The notes: a model not told the origin generated them from the letters alone. DNA of 64,000 nucleotides from Thermobifida fusca NBRC 14071 = JCM 3263 (GCF_001592045.1 NZ_BCWB01000037.1:62001-126000), one strand, 5' to 3'; counted from the first letter of the stretch, positions 8,811 through 21,247 are shown. Numbers and translations are program-made.

Positions 8811-10372
8811 TCGTCTGCTCCTTCCTGGCCGCTGGCCTGGTCAACACCCACCGCCGGAGCGGGGTCGCTGACATCGACCTGCTGCATGGTGTGCTCCACC
8901 GCGGGGTTGATCACGTTCAGCAGCGGCTGCGGGAAGACCCCGAAGAGGATGATGACGGCGACGAGTGGGGCCACGGCCCACAGTTCGCGACCGGAAAGGT
9001 CCTTCACCCCTGCCAGCTTCTCCCGGAGCGGTCCGGTCATCGTGCGCTGGTACAGCCACAGGATGTAGAGGGCGGCCAGGACCACGCCGATGGTGGCGAT
9101 GATCGCAGGCACCGGAAGGACCGTGAAGGTACCGACGAACACCAGGAACTCGCTGACGAACGGGGAGAGTCCTGGGAGCGCCAGGCTGGACAGGCCGACC
9201 ACGAGGAAGGTTCCGGCGAGCACCGGGGCCGCCTTCTGCAGGCCGCCGTAGTCGGCGATCTGCGCGGAACCGTTGTTGCGGGCGATGAGGAAGCCCGCGA
9301 GGAGGAACAGCGCGCCGGTGGAGAAGCCGTGGTTGACCATGTACAGCGCGGCACCCGACTGGCCCTGCGAGGTCATCGCGAAGATGCCCAGCGTGATGAA
9401 GCCGAAGTGGGACACCGAGGTGTAGGCGATGAGGCGGAGCATGTCGCTCTGCCCGATCGCCACGATCGCGCCGTAGATGATGCTGACCAGGCTGAGGACG
9501 ACCACCGGCCAGACGAACCACTTGGCGGCGCCGGGGAACAGTTCCAGGCAGTACCGCAGCATGCCGTAGGTGCCGACCTTGTCGAGCACGCCCACGAGCA
9601 GCACCGCGGTGCCCGGGCGGGCGCTGCCGGCCGCGGTGGGCAGCCACGTGTGCACCGGCCACATCGGGGCCTTGATGGCGAACGCCACGAAGAACCCGAG
9701 GAACAGCCAGCGGGCTGCGCCAGTGTCAACACCGGCGAGCAGCCCCTCCGGTCCGGCCAGTTCGCTCCACAGGAAGGTGCCGTTGCCGGCCTGCGCGCTG
9801 TAGGCGTACACGCCGATCACCGAGACCAGCATGAGGAGCCCGCCCGCCAGGCTGTAGAGCAGGAACTTCATCGCGGCGTAGCGGCGGTCCTCGCCCCGGC
9901 CGTACCGTCCGATCATGAAGTAGACCGGGATCAGCATGGCCTCGAACAGCACGTAGAAGAGGAAGACGTCGATCGCGGCGAAGACCCCGATCATCATCGC
10001 TTCGAGCAGCAGGATGAGGGCGAAGTAGCCCTTGCCGCGGTCTGCGGCTTCCTCCTGCTCCTTCCAGGCTGCGAGCACCACGAGCGGCACCAGCAGCGCG
10101 GACAGGACGATCAGGGTGAGCGCGATGCCGTCGACGCCCACCGCGTAGTGCACGCCGAAGCGCGCGATCCACGGGTGGACCTCGGTGAACTGCAGGCGGT
10201 CACCGCTCGGGTCGAAGTTCAGCGCCATCGCGCCGACAATGGCGAGCACGACCAGCGTGCAGGCCAGGGTGACCCGTTTGGCGAGTTCCACCCGCTCGCG
10301 TGGAATGAGTGCCACGATCAGCGATCCCAGCGCGGGAAGCGCGATCGCGAGTGTCAGCCAGGGGATGGTCAT
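8807..10372 (-). CDS. nuoM: NADH-quinone oxidoreductase subunit M
   Basis: A 521-residue antiporter-like membrane subunit of complex I. It carries FYVLFEAMLIPVYFMIGRYG with the key helix-5 glutamate, KFLLYSLAGGLLML, the helix-7 lysine region (FAIKAPMWPVHTWLPTA) and LIAYTSVSHFGFITLG. Length and motif order match NuoM. Its start is 50 bases after the nuoL stop, and it is translationally coupled to nuoN by an ATGA overlap. Confidence 0.96.
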   Translation of the reverse strand: MTIPWLTLAIALPALGSLIVALIPRERVELAKRVTLACTLVVLAIVGAMALNFDPSGDRLQFTEVHPWIARFGVHYAVGVDGIALTLIVLSALLVPLVVLAAWKEQEEAADRGKGYFALILLLEAMMIGVFAAIDVFLFYVLFEAMLIPVYFMIGRYGRGEDRRYAAMKFLLYSLAGGLLMLVSVIGVYAYSAQAGNGTFLWSELAGPEGLLAGVDTGAARWLFLGFFVAFAIKAPMWPVHTWLPTAAGSARPGTAVLLVGVLDKVGTYGMLRYCLELFPGAAKWFVWPVVVLSLVSIIYGAIVAIGQSDMLRLIAYTSVSHFGFITLGIFAMTSQGQSGAALYMVNHGFSTGALFLLAGFLIARNNGSAQIADYGGLQKAAPVLAGTFLVVGLSSLALPGLSPFVSEFLVFVGTFTVLPVPAIIATIGVVLAALYILWLYQRTMTGPLREKLAGVKDLSGRELWAVAPLVAVIILFGVFPQPLLNVINPAVEHTMQQVDVSDPAPAVGVDQASGQEGADE

Positions 10373-10422
10373 TGGTTCAGATCCTCACCTGCTGGTCTGG
10401 TGTGCGGCGGGAGTCGGGGTGT

Positions 10423-12369
10423 CTACGCAAGGTTCACCCCCAACGTGGTGACCACGACGACGGCCGCGCCGAAGAGCATGGTCAGCGCGTAGCTGCGGGC
10501 GAACCCGGTCTGGGTGAGCCGCAGGTTCTCCGAGGCTGCGCGGACCGAACGGGCGATCCCGGTGACGACACCGTCGACACCGTGGTCGTCGAAGGCGACG
10601 GTGGCCCTGGTGAGCTGCTGGCCGGGCCGCATGAACAGGCCTTCGTTGATGGCGTTGCCGTACAGCTCCTCCCGGGCGGCGACCGTGATGAAGTTGCCCT
10701 TGGGTGCCGTGACCGGGACCTTGTCGTTGGCGTAGCGCACCCATGCGTACGCCACACCCACGATCATGAGCACCAGCGCGGCCAGCGAGTACGGGCTGGT
10801 CAGCATGTGGACCAGGTCGAACTCGTGCGCGGGGGCACCCACCACGGGCGCGAGGAAGTTCGCGAGGGTGTAGTTGACCACCAGCACCGCGCCGAGTGCC
10901 GCCGAGCCGATGGCCAGGATGATCATCGGGACCGTCATGACAGCCGGGGACTCGTGCGGATTCGCGTCCTTAGCCCAGCGCTTCGTACCGAAGAAGGTGA
11001 GGAACATGATCCGCGACATGTAGAAGGCGGTGAGCCCGGCGCCGAGCACGGTGACCCAGCCCAGGATCTGGCCGGTGAGGCCGCCGGAGTCGAACGCCGC
11101 CTGGATGATGCCTTCCTTCGTCCACCAGCCGGACAGGAACGGCACGCCGATGATGGCGAGGTAGCCGACGCCGAAGGTGGCGAAGGTGACCGGCATGACG
11201 GTGCGCAGGCCGCCGTAGCGGCGCATGTCGACTTCGTCGTTCATGGCGTGCATGACCGACCCGGCGCCGAGGAACAGCCCGGCCTTGAAGAAGCCGTGCG
11301 TGACCAGGTGGGCGATGGCGGCGGCGTAGCCGATCGGTCCCAGGCCGGCGGCCAGGGTCATGTAGCCGATCTGGCTCATGGTGGAACCGGCCAGCGCCTT
11401 CTTGATGTCGTCCTTGGCACACCCGATGATCGCACCGGCGAGCAGGGTGGCCGCACCGACGATCGTGACCACCAGTTGCGCAGTGGGCGCGGCTTCGAAG
11501 ATCGGTCCGGACCGCACGATGAGGTAGACACCGGCGGTGACCATGGTGGCGGCGTGGATGAGCGCCGACACCGGGGTGGGGCCCTCCATCGCGTCGAGCA
11601 GCCACGCCTGGAGCGGAAGCTGCGCCGACTTACCGCAGGCGCCCAGCAGCAACAGCAGTCCCACCGCGGTCATGAGCCCGCGGCCGGCGCCGTCCACCGA
11701 CTCGAACACGGGGTGGAAGGTGACCGTGCCGAAGGTGGTGAACAGCAGCATGATCGAGACGAGGAGGCCGATGTCGCCGACCCGGTTGATGAGGAACGCC
11801 TTCTTGGCGGCGACTGCTGCTGCCGGCTTGTGCTGCCAGAACCCGATCAGCAGGTAGGAAGCGAGGCCGACACCTTCCCAGCCGAGGAACAGCACCGCGT
11901 AGTTGTCGGCGAGGACCAGCACCAGCATGGCTGCGACGAACAGGTTGAGGTAGGCGAAGAAGCGCCTCCGGTTCTCGTCGTGCGCCATGTAGCCCACCGA
12001 GTAGATGTGGATGAGCGATCCCACACCGGTGATGAGCAGTGCGAACGTCATCGACAGCGGGTCGATGAGCAGGCTCAGGTCGATGTCGAAGGTGCCGACC
12101 TTGATCCACTGGTAGACGTGGACTGTGACACTGCGCTCTTCCGGAGCGCGTCCCAAAAGCTGTCCGAGGCTCAGGACCGCCCAGACGAAGCTGGAGAGCG
12201 CTGCCGCGATGGCAAGCCAGTGCCCCCAGGCGTTGGTGCGCTTGCCGCCCAGCAGCAGGACGGCCGCGCCCAGCAGAGGCAGGGCGATCATGAGCCAGGC
12301 GTAGGAGAGTACCCCGCCGTCGGCCGCGGTCGTGGCCGCGTACCCGCCGGCGGCCAGCGTGGACGTCAT
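10423..12369 (-). CDS. nuoL: NADH-quinone oxidoreductase subunit L
   Basis: A 648-residue membrane subunit, the distal antiporter-like pump of complex I with the long lateral helix at its C-terminus. Recognisable segments are [20 protein letters not shown] (Glu of helix 5), [34 protein letters not shown] (helix-7 Lys) and [16 protein letters not shown]. The N-terminus extends about 20 residues beyond the usual start of helix 1. It lies 18 bases downstream of nuoK. Confidence 0.97.
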   Translation of the reverse strand: MTSTLAAGGYAATTAADGGVLSYAWLMIALPLLGAAVLLLGGKRTNAWGHWLAIAAALSSFVWAVLSLGQLLGRAPEERSVTVHVYQWIKVGTFDIDLSLLIDPLSMTFALLITGVGSLIHIYSVGYMAHDENRRRFFAYLNLFVAAMLVLVLADNYAVLFLGWEGVGLASYLLIGFWQHKPAAAVAAKKAFLINRVGDIGLLVSIMLLFTTFGTVTFHPVFESVDGAGRGLMTAVGLLLLLGACGKSAQLPLQAWLLDAMEGPTPVSALIHAATMVTAGVYLIVRSGPIFEAAPTAQLVVTIVGAATLLAGAIIGCAKDDIKKALAGSTMSQIGYMTLAAGLGPIGYAAAIAHLVTHGFFKAGLFLGAGSVMHAMNDEVDMRRYGGLRTVMPVTFATFGVGYLAIIGVPFLSGWWTKEGIIQAAFDSGGLTGQILGWVTVLGAGLTAFYMSRIMFLTFFGTKRWAKDANPHESPAVMTVPMIILAIGSAALGAVLVVNYTLANFLAPVVGAPAHEFDLVHMLTSPYSLAALVLMIVGVAYAWVRYANDKVPVTAPKGNFITVAAREELYGNAINEGLFMRPGQQLTRATVAFDDHGVDGVVTGIARSVRAASENLRLTQTGFARSYALTMLFGAAVVVVTTLGVNLA

Positions 12370-12387
12370 CGTCGTCGTGCCCCCGCC

Positions 12388-12687
12388 CTAGTTCTTGAGC
12401 AGGTTGGCGTCGTCGATCGACGCGGACCTGCGGGTTCGGAAGATCTGCATGATGATGGCCAGTCCCACCACGACCTCGGCCGCAGCGACCACCATCACGA
12501 AGAACGCGATCACTTGGCCTTCGATGCCTCCGTGCATCCGCGCGAAGGCGACAAAAGCGAGGTTGCAGGCGTTGAGCATCAGCTCCACGCACATGAACAC
12601 GATGATCGCGTTGCGCCGCACCAGGACGCCCACGGCGCCGATGGTGAACACGATCGCCGCGAGCACGATGTAGTTCATCGGGTCCAC
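12388..12687 (-). CDS. nuoK: NADH-quinone oxidoreductase subunit K
   Basis: A 99-residue, three-helix membrane subunit of complex I. It shows [20 protein letters not shown] with the conserved Glu in helix 2, and [19 protein letters not shown] with the second conserved Glu in helix 3. Both glutamates belong to the proton-translocation axis. The size is standard. The ATG overlaps the end of nuoJ by 13 bases. Confidence 0.96.
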   Translation of the reverse strand: MDPMNYIVLAAIVFTIGAVGVLVRRNAIIVFMCVELMLNACNLAFVAFARMHGGIEGQVIAFFVMVVAAAEVVVGLAIIMQIFRTRRSASIDDANLLKN

Positions 12688-13535
12688 GAGCTCTCGTCCT
12701 CCCGTTGCTCGTCGCCGTTGGAGGCCTGTGCGTCCGGTCGACCACCCGATTCGGGGATCGCGCCGATCGAGTACCTCATGTCTTCAGGGACCCCGTGCTG
12801 GTCCTCGGGGTTGCGCGCGGCCAGCACCGGGTTGATCGAGAGTTCCGAGACCGACCCGTCAGGCAGCAGCGCGGGCATGTCGATGGCGTTGTGCCGGGCG
12901 TAGGTGCCCGGTCCGGGCAGCGGAGTGGGGTGGCCGCTGCGGATCCGGTCCATCGACATCTGCTTCTGGGTGCGCTTCTTCTTGGTGCGGACGGCGTGGG
13001 CCAGCACCAGGGCGCCGAGGACCGCGGTGATGAGGAGGGCCCCGGTCGCTTCGAAGGCGATGACGTAGCGGTAGATGATCTCGCTGGCGAGCCACGGGAT
13101 GCTGCCGCCCGCGGCGGCGACCCCGGCGCTCAACCCGACGGGCTCACCCGCCACGATGCTGCTCAGCCCGCTGACGAGCGGGACGAGGAAGCACAGGGCG
13201 ATCACCGCGGTCAGGAGCCGGTGCCCGCGGATCGTCTCTACGAGGGAGTCGGAGGAGCTGACGCCCACCAGCATGAGGACGAACAGGAAGAGCATCAGCA
13301 CGGCGCCGGTGTAGACGACGATCTGCACGACCATCAGGAACGGCGCCTCGTTGATCCCGTAGAAGACGGCGAGGCCGATCATCACCACGGCCATCATGAG
13401 CGCGGAGTAGACAGCCCGGCGGCTGAACACTACTCCGAGCGCGGCGAGCACCACGATGGAGCCCAGGATGTAGAAGGTCGCGGTCTCACCGCCGCCAATG
13501 GCGGCGGCCGTTGTTTGAAGCGGAACGATGTTCAC
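12675..13535 (-). CDS. nuoJ: NADH-quinone oxidoreductase subunit J
   Basis: A 286-residue membrane subunit with five helices in the first 190 residues, including [20 protein letters not shown], the helix-3 region with the pi-bulge that connects quinone chemistry to pumping. It has a long hydrophilic C-terminal tail of about 90 residues, rich in Arg, Pro and Glu, as in actinobacterial NuoJ and absent from the E. coli form. It overlaps nuoI by four bases. Confidence 0.95.
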   Translation of the reverse strand: MNIVPLQTTAAAIGGGETATFYILGSIVVLAALGVVFSRRAVYSALMMAVVMIGLAVFYGINEAPFLMVVQIVVYTGAVLMLFLFVLMLVGVSSSDSLVETIRGHRLLTAVIALCFLVPLVSGLSSIVAGEPVGLSAGVAAAGGSIPWLASEIIYRYVIAFEATGALLITAVLGALVLAHAVRTKKKRTQKQMSMDRIRSGHPTPLPGPGTYARHNAIDMPALLPDGSVSELSINPVLAARNPEDQHGVPEDMRYSIGAIPESGGRPDAQASNGDEQREDESSWTR

Positions 13536-14083
13536 TGAACAGCCTCGCTGTTCTGCTCGTCGGCACGGGCCGCCGCGTTGTCGTCACGTCCGAGCCGGTA
13601 GTAGTCCTTCTCGGTCTCGCCGAGCCGCATGGGGTGCGGCGGCGCCTCCATTCCTTGCTGCAGGGGAGCGAGGAGTTGCTCCTTGGTGTAGATGAGGCTT
13701 TCGCGGCTGTCGTCGGCGAGCTCGTACTCGTTGGTCATGGTGAGCGCTCGGGTGGGGCACGCCTCGACGCACAGCCCGCACAGAATGCAGCGCAGGTAGT
13801 TGATCTGGTAGACGCGCCCGTAGCGCTCACCCGGGGAGTACCGCTCTTCTTCGGTGTTGTCCCCCGCTTCGACGTAGATGGCGTCGGCGGGGCAGGCCCA
13901 AGCACACAGTTCGCAGCCGATGCACTTCTCTAGGCCGTCCGGCCAGCGGTTGAGCTGGTGGCGGCCGTGGAAGCGGGGCATCGTGGGTGCCTTGACCTCG
14001 GGGTATTCAACGGTCGGCACCTTCTTGAACATGGTGTGGAAGGTGACGCCGAACCCCTTGACGGGATTGAGCCACTCAAGCAC
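13532..14083 (-). CDS. nuoI: NADH-quinone oxidoreductase subunit I (2x 4Fe-4S)
   Basis: A 183-residue peripheral-arm subunit with two 4Fe-4S ferredoxin motifs: [12 protein letters not shown] and [12 protein letters not shown] (clusters N6a and N6b), which carry electrons to NuoB. GTG 14083 is taken as the start because AGGAGG lies just upstream and the protein then begins [15 protein letters not shown], the usual NuoI N-terminus. This start overlaps the end of nuoH by eight bases; an upstream start at 14140 would extend further into nuoH. Confidence 0.95.
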   Translation of the reverse strand: MLEWLNPVKGFGVTFHTMFKKVPTVEYPEVKAPTMPRFHGRHQLNRWPDGLEKCIGCELCAWACPADAIYVEAGDNTEEERYSPGERYGRVYQINYLRCILCGLCVEACPTRALTMTNEYELADDSRESLIYTKEQLLAPLQQGMEAPPHPMRLGETEKDYYRLGRDDNAAARADEQNSEAVQ

Positions 14084-15434
14084 CGGAAACCTCCTCACGC
14101 TTGGGGGCTGAGGCCGGCTGGTAACGGGGTTCCTCCGCAAGCACGCTGGTGCCGTAGTGCGGAGCGATCATGGGGGGCACGGGGAATCCGCCGTACATCG
14201 GGTTCTCCCGGCGTGCCCGCAGCTCGGCCTCGTGTTCGGCGGCCTCCTGCGCCTTGGCCTTCGCCGCGGCACGGCTCCACGCCCACAGTCCGAGGAAGAC
14301 CAGCAGACCGAACACGCCGATGACGATCGCCGTCACATAGCCCGGGTACTCCTGGTTGTTAAGCACCCGGATGACAGCGACCGCAGTGATCCAGACCAGC
14401 TGGATGGGGATGAGGATCTTCCATCCCAGTTTCATGAGCTGGTCGTAGCGGACCCGGGGCAGGGAGCCGCGGACCCAGACGAACAGGAACATCACGCAGA
14501 CGAACTTGATGAGCCACCACAGCGCAGGCCACCAGCCTTCGTTGGCGCCCGGCCAGAAGGTGGTGATCGGCGGCGGCGCAAGGTACCCGCCGAGGAACAG
14601 GGTGACGCTCATCGCCGAGACGGTGACCATGTTGACGTACTCGGCGAGGAAGAACATGGTGAACTTCATCGACGAGTACTCGGTCATGAAGCCGCCGACG
14701 AGCTCGCCCTCACCCTCCGGCAGGTCGAAGGGCAGCCGGTTCGTCTCCCCGATCATGGTGATCAGGTAGATCACGAACGACGGGAAGAGGATGACGGCGA
14801 ACCAGATGTTCTGCTGCGCTTCGACGATTCCCGACGTGCTGAGCGTGCCCGCGTAGATGAACACCGCGATGAAGGAGAGCCCCATCGCGATCTCGTAGCT
14901 GATGACCTGGGCGGACGCCCGCAGGCCTCCGAGGAGGGGGTAGGGCGACCGCGAGGCCCACCCGGCGAGCACGATGCCGTAGACGCCGAGGGAGGCGGTG
15001 GCCAGGACCAGCAGGACTGCCACGGGCAGGTCGGTCAGTTGCAGCCGGGTCTCCACCCCGAACATGGTGACTTCGGGGCCCACCGGGATCACCGAGAAGG
15101 CGAAGAACGCCGGGATCGCGGCGATCATCGGGGCGGCGATGTAGATGACCTTGTCGACGGTGCGGGGGATGAGGTCTTCCTTCAGGGACAGCTTCACACC
15201 GTCAGCCAAGGACTGCAGCAGCCCCCACGGACCGAACCGGTTAGGGCCGTGGCGCTGCTGCATGCGGCCCATGACCTTGCGGTCGGCCATGATCATCATC
15301 AGCACGCACAGCATGAGGAAGACGAACACGGCCAGGGCCTTGATCAGGATGATCCACCAGGGATCATTGCCGAAGGCGTCCAGCCCCGGTTCGGCGTCCA
15401 GAGCTGCCGCACTGACGACAGTCGTCGGTGTCAC
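14076..15434 (-). CDS. nuoH: NADH-quinone oxidoreductase subunit H
   Basis: A 452-residue membrane subunit forming the quinone pocket at the interface with the peripheral arm. It carries the conserved loops [55 protein letters not shown] and [23 protein letters not shown]. The C-terminus is about 60 residues longer than in E. coli and is hydrophilic, as in other actinobacteria. It overlaps both nuoG (4 bases) and nuoI (8 bases). Confidence 0.96.
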   Translation of the reverse strand: MTPTTVVSAAALDAEPGLDAFGNDPWWIILIKALAVFVFLMLCVLMMIMADRKVMGRMQQRHGPNRFGPWGLLQSLADGVKLSLKEDLIPRTVDKVIYIAAPMIAAIPAFFAFSVIPVGPEVTMFGVETRLQLTDLPVAVLLVLATASLGVYGIVLAGWASRSPYPLLGGLRASAQVISYEIAMGLSFIAVFIYAGTLSTSGIVEAQQNIWFAVILFPSFVIYLITMIGETNRLPFDLPEGEGELVGGFMTEYSSMKFTMFFLAEYVNMVTVSAMSVTLFLGGYLAPPPITTFWPGANEGWWPALWWLIKFVCVMFLFVWVRGSLPRVRYDQLMKLGWKILIPIQLVWITAVAVIRVLNNQEYPGYVTAIVIGVFGLLVFLGLWAWSRAAAKAKAQEAAEHEAELRARRENPMYGGFPVPPMIAPHYGTSVLAEEPRYQPASAPKREEVSGA

Positions 15435-17914
15435 TTCTCACTCCCAGCACTCGTCGCGGTCTCGACGGGTGTGCCGTTGTCCACGGCCAGGGACACCACG
15501 GTCCCCGTGCTCGCGCCGAGGTCGCGCCGGACGGCACAGCCTGCGGCGTTGGTCGGCAGCCACACCACACGGTCCGGCATCTCGGTGATGACGGCCGGGA
15601 GGCGCACTGCTCCGGCCGGTCCCTCGACCCGCAGTGTCTGGCCGTCGGCGAGGCCGATCTCGGCGGCGGTGGCAGCCGAGAGGCGGGCGACGGCGGGCCG
15701 GGCGGTTCCCGCCAGGTGCGGTTCGCCGTCCTGCATCCGTCCTTGGCCGAGCAACTGGTCCCAGGTGGCCAGGACCGCCTGGCCGGGTTGCGGGATAGCG
15801 ACGTCGGCGGGGCGGACCACCGGGGTGGGCAGCGGGGTGCCCTTCCAGGCGCCGAGTTCGGCGAGTTCCCGCCGGGCAGCGGCCGGGTCCGGAAGGCCCA
15901 GGTGGACGTCCATTTCGTCGGCGATCGCGGCCAGCACCCGCAAGTCGGACATTGCTCCGGGCACTTGCAGCGCGGTGCCGAACGGGCGGCCGCGGCCTTC
16001 CCAGTTGACGAACGTGCCGGACTTCTCGGCGACGGCGGCGACCGGGAAGACGACGTCGGCGCGGTCGGTGACGTTGCTGGCCCGCAGTTCCAGGCTGACG
16101 ATGAACGGCACCTTCGCCAGAGCGGCTCGGGCTGCCTCCGGGTCGGGCAGGTCGTCCAGGTCGACGCCTGCGATGACCAGGGCGTCGAGCTCTCCGGCTG
16201 CTGCGGCGGCGAGGATGCCCGCGGTGTCGCGGCCCTCGGTAGCCGGCAGGTCGGAGACCGCCCAAACGCGGGCGACTTCGGCCCGGGCGACCGCGTCCGT
16301 GACGGGACGGCCGACCGGCAGCAGGTTGGGCAGCGCACCGGCTTCGATGGCTCCCCGGTCACCGGCGCGGCGGGGCACCCAGGCCAGGCGGGCACCGGTG
16401 GTGTCGGCGAGGCGGGCCACCGCGGACAGTGCCCCGGGCACTTCAGCAAGCCGCTCCCCGGCCAGGATGACGGCGCCCGGAGAGTGCAGGGCTTCCAGCG
16501 CTTCGGGGGCCACCGTGCCCAGGGAGGTCATGGCGCTGGCCTCACCGCCGGGAACCGTGGGAATCAGGGTTCCGTTGGTCTTGGTCAGGCCGCGGCTGGC
16601 GTAGGGCGCGATCGAGAACACTCGGGTGCCGTTCTTGCGGGCCGCCTTGCGCAGCCGCAGGAAGACGATGGGCGACTCGTCTTCGGGTTCGAAGCCGACG
16701 AGGAGGACGGCGGGCGCCTTCTCCAGGTCGGTGTAGGTGACTTCGATGCCGTGCCCGGCGACCCGGGCGGCGAGGAATTCGGCTTCCTCAGCCGAGTGGG
16801 GGCGGGCCCGGAAGTCGATGTCGTTGGTGTGCAGCGCGACCCGGGCGAACTTGGCGTAAGCGTAGGCGTCTTCCAGGGTGAGCCGTCCGCCGGTGAGCAC
16901 ACCCACCCGGCCGCGGGCGGCGGCCAGGCCGCGGGCGGCCACCTGGAGGGCCTCCGGCCAGGACGCGGCTTCCAGGGCGCGGCTGTCCTCGTCCCGCACC
17001 AGCGGGTGCTTGAGCCGGTCGGGCTGGGTGGCGTAGGTGAACGCCCACCGGCCCTTGTCGCAGTTCCACTCTTCGTTGACCTGGGGGTCGTCCCCGGCCA
17101 GGCGCCGGGTGACCTTGCCGCGCCGGTGGTCGGTGCGCTGGGCGCAGCCGGACGCGCAGTGTTCGCAGACGCTGGGCGTGGACACCAGGTCGAACGGGCG
17201 GGCGCGGAACCGGTAGGCGGCTCCGGTGAGGGCGCCGACCGGACAGATCTGCACGGTGTTGCCGGAGAAGTAGGACTGAAAGGGCTGTCCTTCGGCGATG
17301 CCCACCTGCTCCTTGGCGCCGCGTTCCATCAGGTCGATGAACGGGTCACCGGCGATCTGCGCGGAGAAGCGGGTGCAGCGGGCGCACTGGATGCAGCGCT
17401 CCCGGTCCAGCAGGATCTGCGTGGACAGCGGGATCGGCTTGGGGAAGGTCCGCTTGACGTCGACGAACCGGCTCTCGCCCTGCCCGTGGGACAGCGCCTG
17501 GTTCTGCAGCGGGCATTCACCGCCCTTGTCGCAGATCGGGCAGTCCAGCGGGTGGTTGATGAGCAGGAACTCCATGACACCGCGCTGAGCTTTCTCCGCC
17601 ACCGGAGAGGTCAGCTGGGTCTTGACGACCATGCCGTCCGTGACGGTGATGGTGCAGGAGGCCTGCGGTTTGGGCATGCCGCGCCCGTTGCCCATGTCGG
17701 TGATCTCCACCAGGCACTGGCGGCAGGCACCGACCGGGTCGAGCAGCGGGTGGTCGCAGAACCGCGGGATCTGGATGCCGAGCAGTTCGGCCGCCCGGAT
17801 CAGCAGGGTGCCCTTGGGAACCTGGATTTCGAAACCGTCGATGGTAACGGTGACGAGGTCCTCTGGCGGCACTGCGGGGGATCCGCCCGCGGAGGTGTTG
17901 GTCGTGACTGTCAT
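15431..17914 (-). CDS. nuoG: NADH-quinone oxidoreductase subunit G
   Basis: An 827-residue iron-sulfur subunit. The N-terminal ferredoxin-like domain holds a 2Fe-2S set ([19 protein letters not shown]) and further cluster ligands follow ([15 protein letters not shown], then [17 protein letters not shown]). A second 4Fe-4S site occurs at [11 protein letters not shown]. The remainder resembles molybdopterin oxidoreductases ([13 protein letters not shown]) but serves a structural role in complex I. The start overlaps the nuoF stop by one base. Confidence 0.96.
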   Translation of the reverse strand: MTVTTNTSAGGSPAVPPEDLVTVTIDGFEIQVPKGTLLIRAAELLGIQIPRFCDHPLLDPVGACRQCLVEITDMGNGRGMPKPQASCTITVTDGMVVKTQLTSPVAEKAQRGVMEFLLINHPLDCPICDKGGECPLQNQALSHGQGESRFVDVKRTFPKPIPLSTQILLDRERCIQCARCTRFSAQIAGDPFIDLMERGAKEQVGIAEGQPFQSYFSGNTVQICPVGALTGAAYRFRARPFDLVSTPSVCEHCASGCAQRTDHRRGKVTRRLAGDDPQVNEEWNCDKGRWAFTYATQPDRLKHPLVRDEDSRALEAASWPEALQVAARGLAAARGRVGVLTGGRLTLEDAYAYAKFARVALHTNDIDFRARPHSAEEAEFLAARVAGHGIEVTYTDLEKAPAVLLVGFEPEDESPIVFLRLRKAARKNGTRVFSIAPYASRGLTKTNGTLIPTVPGGEASAMTSLGTVAPEALEALHSPGAVILAGERLAEVPGALSAVARLADTTGARLAWVPRRAGDRGAIEAGALPNLLPVGRPVTDAVARAEVARVWAVSDLPATEGRDTAGILAAAAAGELDALVIAGVDLDDLPDPEAARAALAKVPFIVSLELRASNVTDRADVVFPVAAVAEKSGTFVNWEGRGRPFGTALQVPGAMSDLRVLAAIADEMDVHLGLPDPAAARRELAELGAWKGTPLPTPVVRPADVAIPQPGQAVLATWDQLLGQGRMQDGEPHLAGTARPAVARLSAATAAEIGLADGQTLRVEGPAGAVRLPAVITEMPDRVVWLPTNAAGCAVRRDLGASTGTVVSLAVDNGTPVETATSAGSEK

Positions 17915-19230
17915 CAGGCGTCCTCTTCCACGGACTCATTCGCCCAGCGAGTGGTGCGCTGGTACGGGAACAGCTCCCACGCGGGAGTGTGGGTTCCCGC
18001 GATGAACTCCTCCCGGAAGTACTTGATCGCCGAGGTCACCGAGCTGGTCGCACCGTCCCCGAGCGCGCAGAAGGAGCGCCCGAGCAGGTTGTCGCAGATG
18101 TCGAGCAGCGTGTCGATGTCCTCTTGGGTCCCCTTGCCTGCTTCGATACGGCGCAGGACTTGGACCATCCAGTAGTTGCCTTCGCGGCACGGAGTGCACT
18201 TGCCGCAGGACTCGTGCGCGTAGAACTCGATCCAGCCGCGCACGACCCGGACGACCGAGGTGGTTTCGTCGAAGATCTGCAGCGCGCGGGTGCCGAGCAT
18301 GGAGCCCGCTCCGCCGACCGACTCGAAGTCCAGGGGGATGTCGATGTGCTCCTCGGTGAAGATCGGGGTGGAGGAGCCACCGGGGGTCCAGAACTTGAGC
18401 CGGTGCCCGTCGCGGATACCGCCGGCCATCTCGAGCAGTTCGCGCAAGGTCACGCCGAGCGGGGCCTCGTACTGGCCGGGCCGCTTGACGTGGCCGGACA
18501 GGGAGAAGAAGCCGAAGCCGGCGGACTTCTCCGTGCCCATGGACTTGAACCACTCGGCGCCGTTGGCGACGATGCTCGGCACGGTGGCGATGGATTCGAC
18601 GTTGTTCACCACGGTGGGTGAGGCGTACAGACCTGCGACGGCGGGGAACGGCGGCTTGAGGCGAGGCTGGCCGCGGTAGCCCTCGAGCGAGTCCAGCAGG
18701 GCGGTCTCCTCACCGCAGATGTAGGCGCCCGCCCCGGCGTGGACGACGACGTCGAGGTCGAAGCCGCTGCCGAGGATGTCCTTACCGAGCAGCCCGGCCT
18801 CGTAGGCTTCGGCGACGGCGTGCCGCAGCCGCCGGATGACGTGCAGGACCTCCCCGCGGACGTAGATGAAGGCCTGGTGGCTGTTGATCGCGTAGGCGGA
18901 GATGATGACGCCTTCGATGAGCGCGTGCGGGTTGGCCATCATCAGCGGGATGTCTTTGCAGGTGCCGGGCTCAGACTCGTCGGCGTTGACGACGAGGTAG
19001 CGCGGCTTGGGGTTGTCCTTGGGGAGGAAACCCCACTTCATCCCGGTGGGGAAGCCGGCACCGCCGCGGCCGCGCAGGCCGGAGGCCTTGACCATCTCGA
19101 CGATGGCGTCGGGCTCCATGGTCAGGGCCTTGCGCAGCGCCTCGTAGCCACCGTTCTCCCGGTAGGCGTCGAGGGTGTAGGAGTCCGGGCGGTCCCAGTT
19201 GCGGGACAGCACGGGGGTCAGCGTCGTCAC
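17914..19230 (-). CDS. nuoF: NADH-quinone oxidoreductase subunit F (NADH, FMN, 4Fe-4S)
   Basis: A 438-residue NADH-oxidising subunit. It contains the nucleotide/FMN site [18 protein letters not shown], the segment [20 protein letters not shown], a glycine-rich [16 protein letters not shown] segment, and the N3 cluster ligands [12 protein letters not shown] with a later Cys. It takes hydride from NADH to FMN at the tip of the peripheral arm and works with NuoE and NuoG. It overlaps nuoE by four bases. Confidence 0.97.
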   Translation of the reverse strand: MTTLTPVLSRNWDRPDSYTLDAYRENGGYEALRKALTMEPDAIVEMVKASGLRGRGGAGFPTGMKWGFLPKDNPKPRYLVVNADESEPGTCKDIPLMMANPHALIEGVIISAYAINSHQAFIYVRGEVLHVIRRLRHAVAEAYEAGLLGKDILGSGFDLDVVVHAGAGAYICGEETALLDSLEGYRGQPRLKPPFPAVAGLYASPTVVNNVESIATVPSIVANGAEWFKSMGTEKSAGFGFFSLSGHVKRPGQYEAPLGVTLRELLEMAGGIRDGHRLKFWTPGGSSTPIFTEEHIDIPLDFESVGGAGSMLGTRALQIFDETTSVVRVVRGWIEFYAHESCGKCTPCREGNYWMVQVLRRIEAGKGTQEDIDTLLDICDNLLGRSFCALGDGATSSVTSAIKYFREEFIAGTHTPAWELFPYQRTTRWANESVEEDA

Positions 19231-19946
19231 TTGGTCCCCTCCTCATCGGCCGCGGCAGCCGTGTCTGCCGGGTCGGGTGCCTGCCAGCCGCGTTCCTTGG
19301 CCAGCCGGAGCCCGGCCAGGGAGGGTTCTCCGGCCTGCGGGCCCTCGGTGGCGCGGCCGTCGTCGAACCCTGCCAGGACCCGGGAGGCCTGCTTCCAGGT
19401 GCACAGGCGGTTGGGGCCGCGGGTCGGCTTGACGTCCTTGCCCAGGCGCAGGTCGTCGACGATCTTCTTCATCGACTCGGGGGTCTGGTTGTCGAAGAAC
19501 TCCCAGTTGATCATGACCACGGGAGCGAAGTCGCAGGCGGCGTTGCACTCCACGTGCTCCAGGGAGATCTTTCCGTCCTCGGTGACCCCGTCGTTCTCTA
19601 CACCCAGGTGCTCCTTGAGCGCGGAGTAGATCTCATCGCCGCCCATGACCGCGCACAGCGGGTTGGTGCACACGCCCACGTGGTATTCACCGACTGGGCG
19701 GCGCTTGTACATGGTGTAGAACGTGGCGACCGCGGTGACCTCTGCGGTGGTGAGGCCGAGCTGTTCGGCGCAGAAGGCGATGCCGTCGTTGCTCACGTAG
19801 CCCTCTTCCGACTGCACGAGGTGCAGCAGCGGAAGCAGTGCCGAGCGCGCCTTGGGGTAACGGGAGATGATCTCCTTGGCGTCGAGTTCCAGGCGGGCAC
19901 GGTTCTCCCCGCTGAAGATCGGATTGGGCTTGGGGGGAGTACTCAT
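19227..19946 (-). CDS. nuoE: NADH-quinone oxidoreductase subunit E (2Fe-2S)
   Basis: A 239-residue thioredoxin-like 2Fe-2S subunit. The ligands are in [13 protein letters not shown] and [17 protein letters not shown], giving the Cx4C...Cx3C arrangement of cluster N1a. ATG 19946 overlaps the nuoD stop (ATGA), consistent with coupling; the open frame continues much further upstream only because it runs antiphase through nuoD. The C-terminal 60 residues form an actinobacterial-type hydrophilic extension. Confidence 0.95.
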
Positions 19947-21247
19947 CGGTCCACGCCTCCCATCACGGGGTCGATGCTGGCTACAGCGGCGATGACGTCG
20001 GCGACGGTACCGCCTTCGCACATGGCCGCCACAGCTTGGAGATTGGTGAACGAGGGGTCCCGGAAGTGCACCCGGTAGGGGCGGGGACCGCCGTCGCTGA
20101 CCGCGAAGCAGCCGAGTTCGCCCTTGGGGCTTTCCACCGCTGCGTAGGCCTGGCCCGGGGGCACCCGGAAGCCTTCGGTGACGAGCTTGAAGTGGTGGAT
20201 GAGGGCTTCCATGGAGCCGCCCTTGCCCATGATGTGGGCGATGTGGGACGGCGCGTTGCCCATGCCGTCGGGGCCGAGGGCGAGCTGGGCGGGCCAGCCG
20301 ATCTTGGGGTCTTCGATCATCACCGGGCCCGGCTTGAGCTTGTCCAGGCACTGCTCGATGATCTTGAGACTCTGCTCGATCTCGGCCATTCGCACCCGGT
20401 AGCGGGCGTAGACGTCGGCACCGTCCGAGACCGGGATGTCGAACTCGTAGTTCTCGTAGCCGCAGTAGGGCTTGGCCTTGCGCAGGTCCCAGGGCAGGCC
20501 CGCGGCGCGCAGGATCGGGCCGGTGACGCCCAGCGCGAGGCATCCGGTGACGTCCAGGTAGGCCACGTCCCGGGTGCGGGCCAGGTAGATGGGGTTGGCG
20601 TCGAGAAGCTTGCGCATGTCCTTCAGCCGCTTGGGCATCTCGGTGAGGAGTTCGCGCACCTTCCCGACCGTGCCGGGCGGAAGGTCCTGGGCCACGCCGC
20701 CGGGGCGGATGTACGCGTGGTTCATGCGCAGCCCGGTGACCATCTCGAAGATGTCCAGGACCATTTCCCGTTCCCGGAACCCGTTGGTCATGACGGTGGT
20801 GGCGCCCAGCTCCATGCCGAACGTCGCCATCGCCACGAAGTGGGAGGAGATCCGGTTCAGCTCCATCATCATCACGCGGATGACGTTGGCGCGTTCCGGG
20901 ACCTGGTCGGTGATGCCCAGCAGCTTCTCCACTGCCAGGCAGTAGGCCGTCTCGTTGAACAGCGGCGTGAGGTAGTCCATGCGAGTCACGAACGTGGTGC
21001 CTTGGGTCCACGTCCGGTACTCCATGTTCTTTTCGATACCGGTGTGCAGGTAGCCGATGCCGACTCGGGCCTCGGTGACGGTCTCGCCGTCCAAGGTGAG
21101 GATGAGCCGGAGCACGCCGTGGGTGGAGGGGTGCTGGGGCCCCATGTTGATGACGAGACGGTCGGTCTGGCTCCGCTGGGCCGCGGCGACCACCTCGTCC
21201 CAGTCGCCTCCGGAGGCATCGACGTAGGTCTCGGTTGGAGTGGTCAT
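19943..21247 (-). CDS. nuoD: NADH-quinone oxidoreductase subunit D
   Basis: A 434-residue 49-kDa-type subunit that forms the quinone site with NuoB. Recognisable segments are [38 protein letters not shown] (the conserved His), and the C-terminal DPVMGGVDR. It is homologous to the large subunit of NiFe hydrogenases but lacks the metal-binding cysteines, as expected. It couples by four-base overlaps to nuoC and nuoE. Confidence 0.97.

Noticed and set aside
7131-12903. Very long plus-strand open frames opposite nuoN to nuoK
   Set aside because: They are rich in His, Gln, Gly and Arg, show no domain and mirror the codon use of the real minus-strand nuo genes.
15428-18175. A 915-codon plus-strand frame opposite nuoG
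   Set aside because: It is the antisense shadow of nuoG, which has clear Fe-S motifs.
19227-21011. A 594-codon minus-strand frame that includes nuoE
   Set aside because: The upstream 355 codons run out of phase through nuoD. Only the part from 19946 has family motifs and the ATGA overlap.
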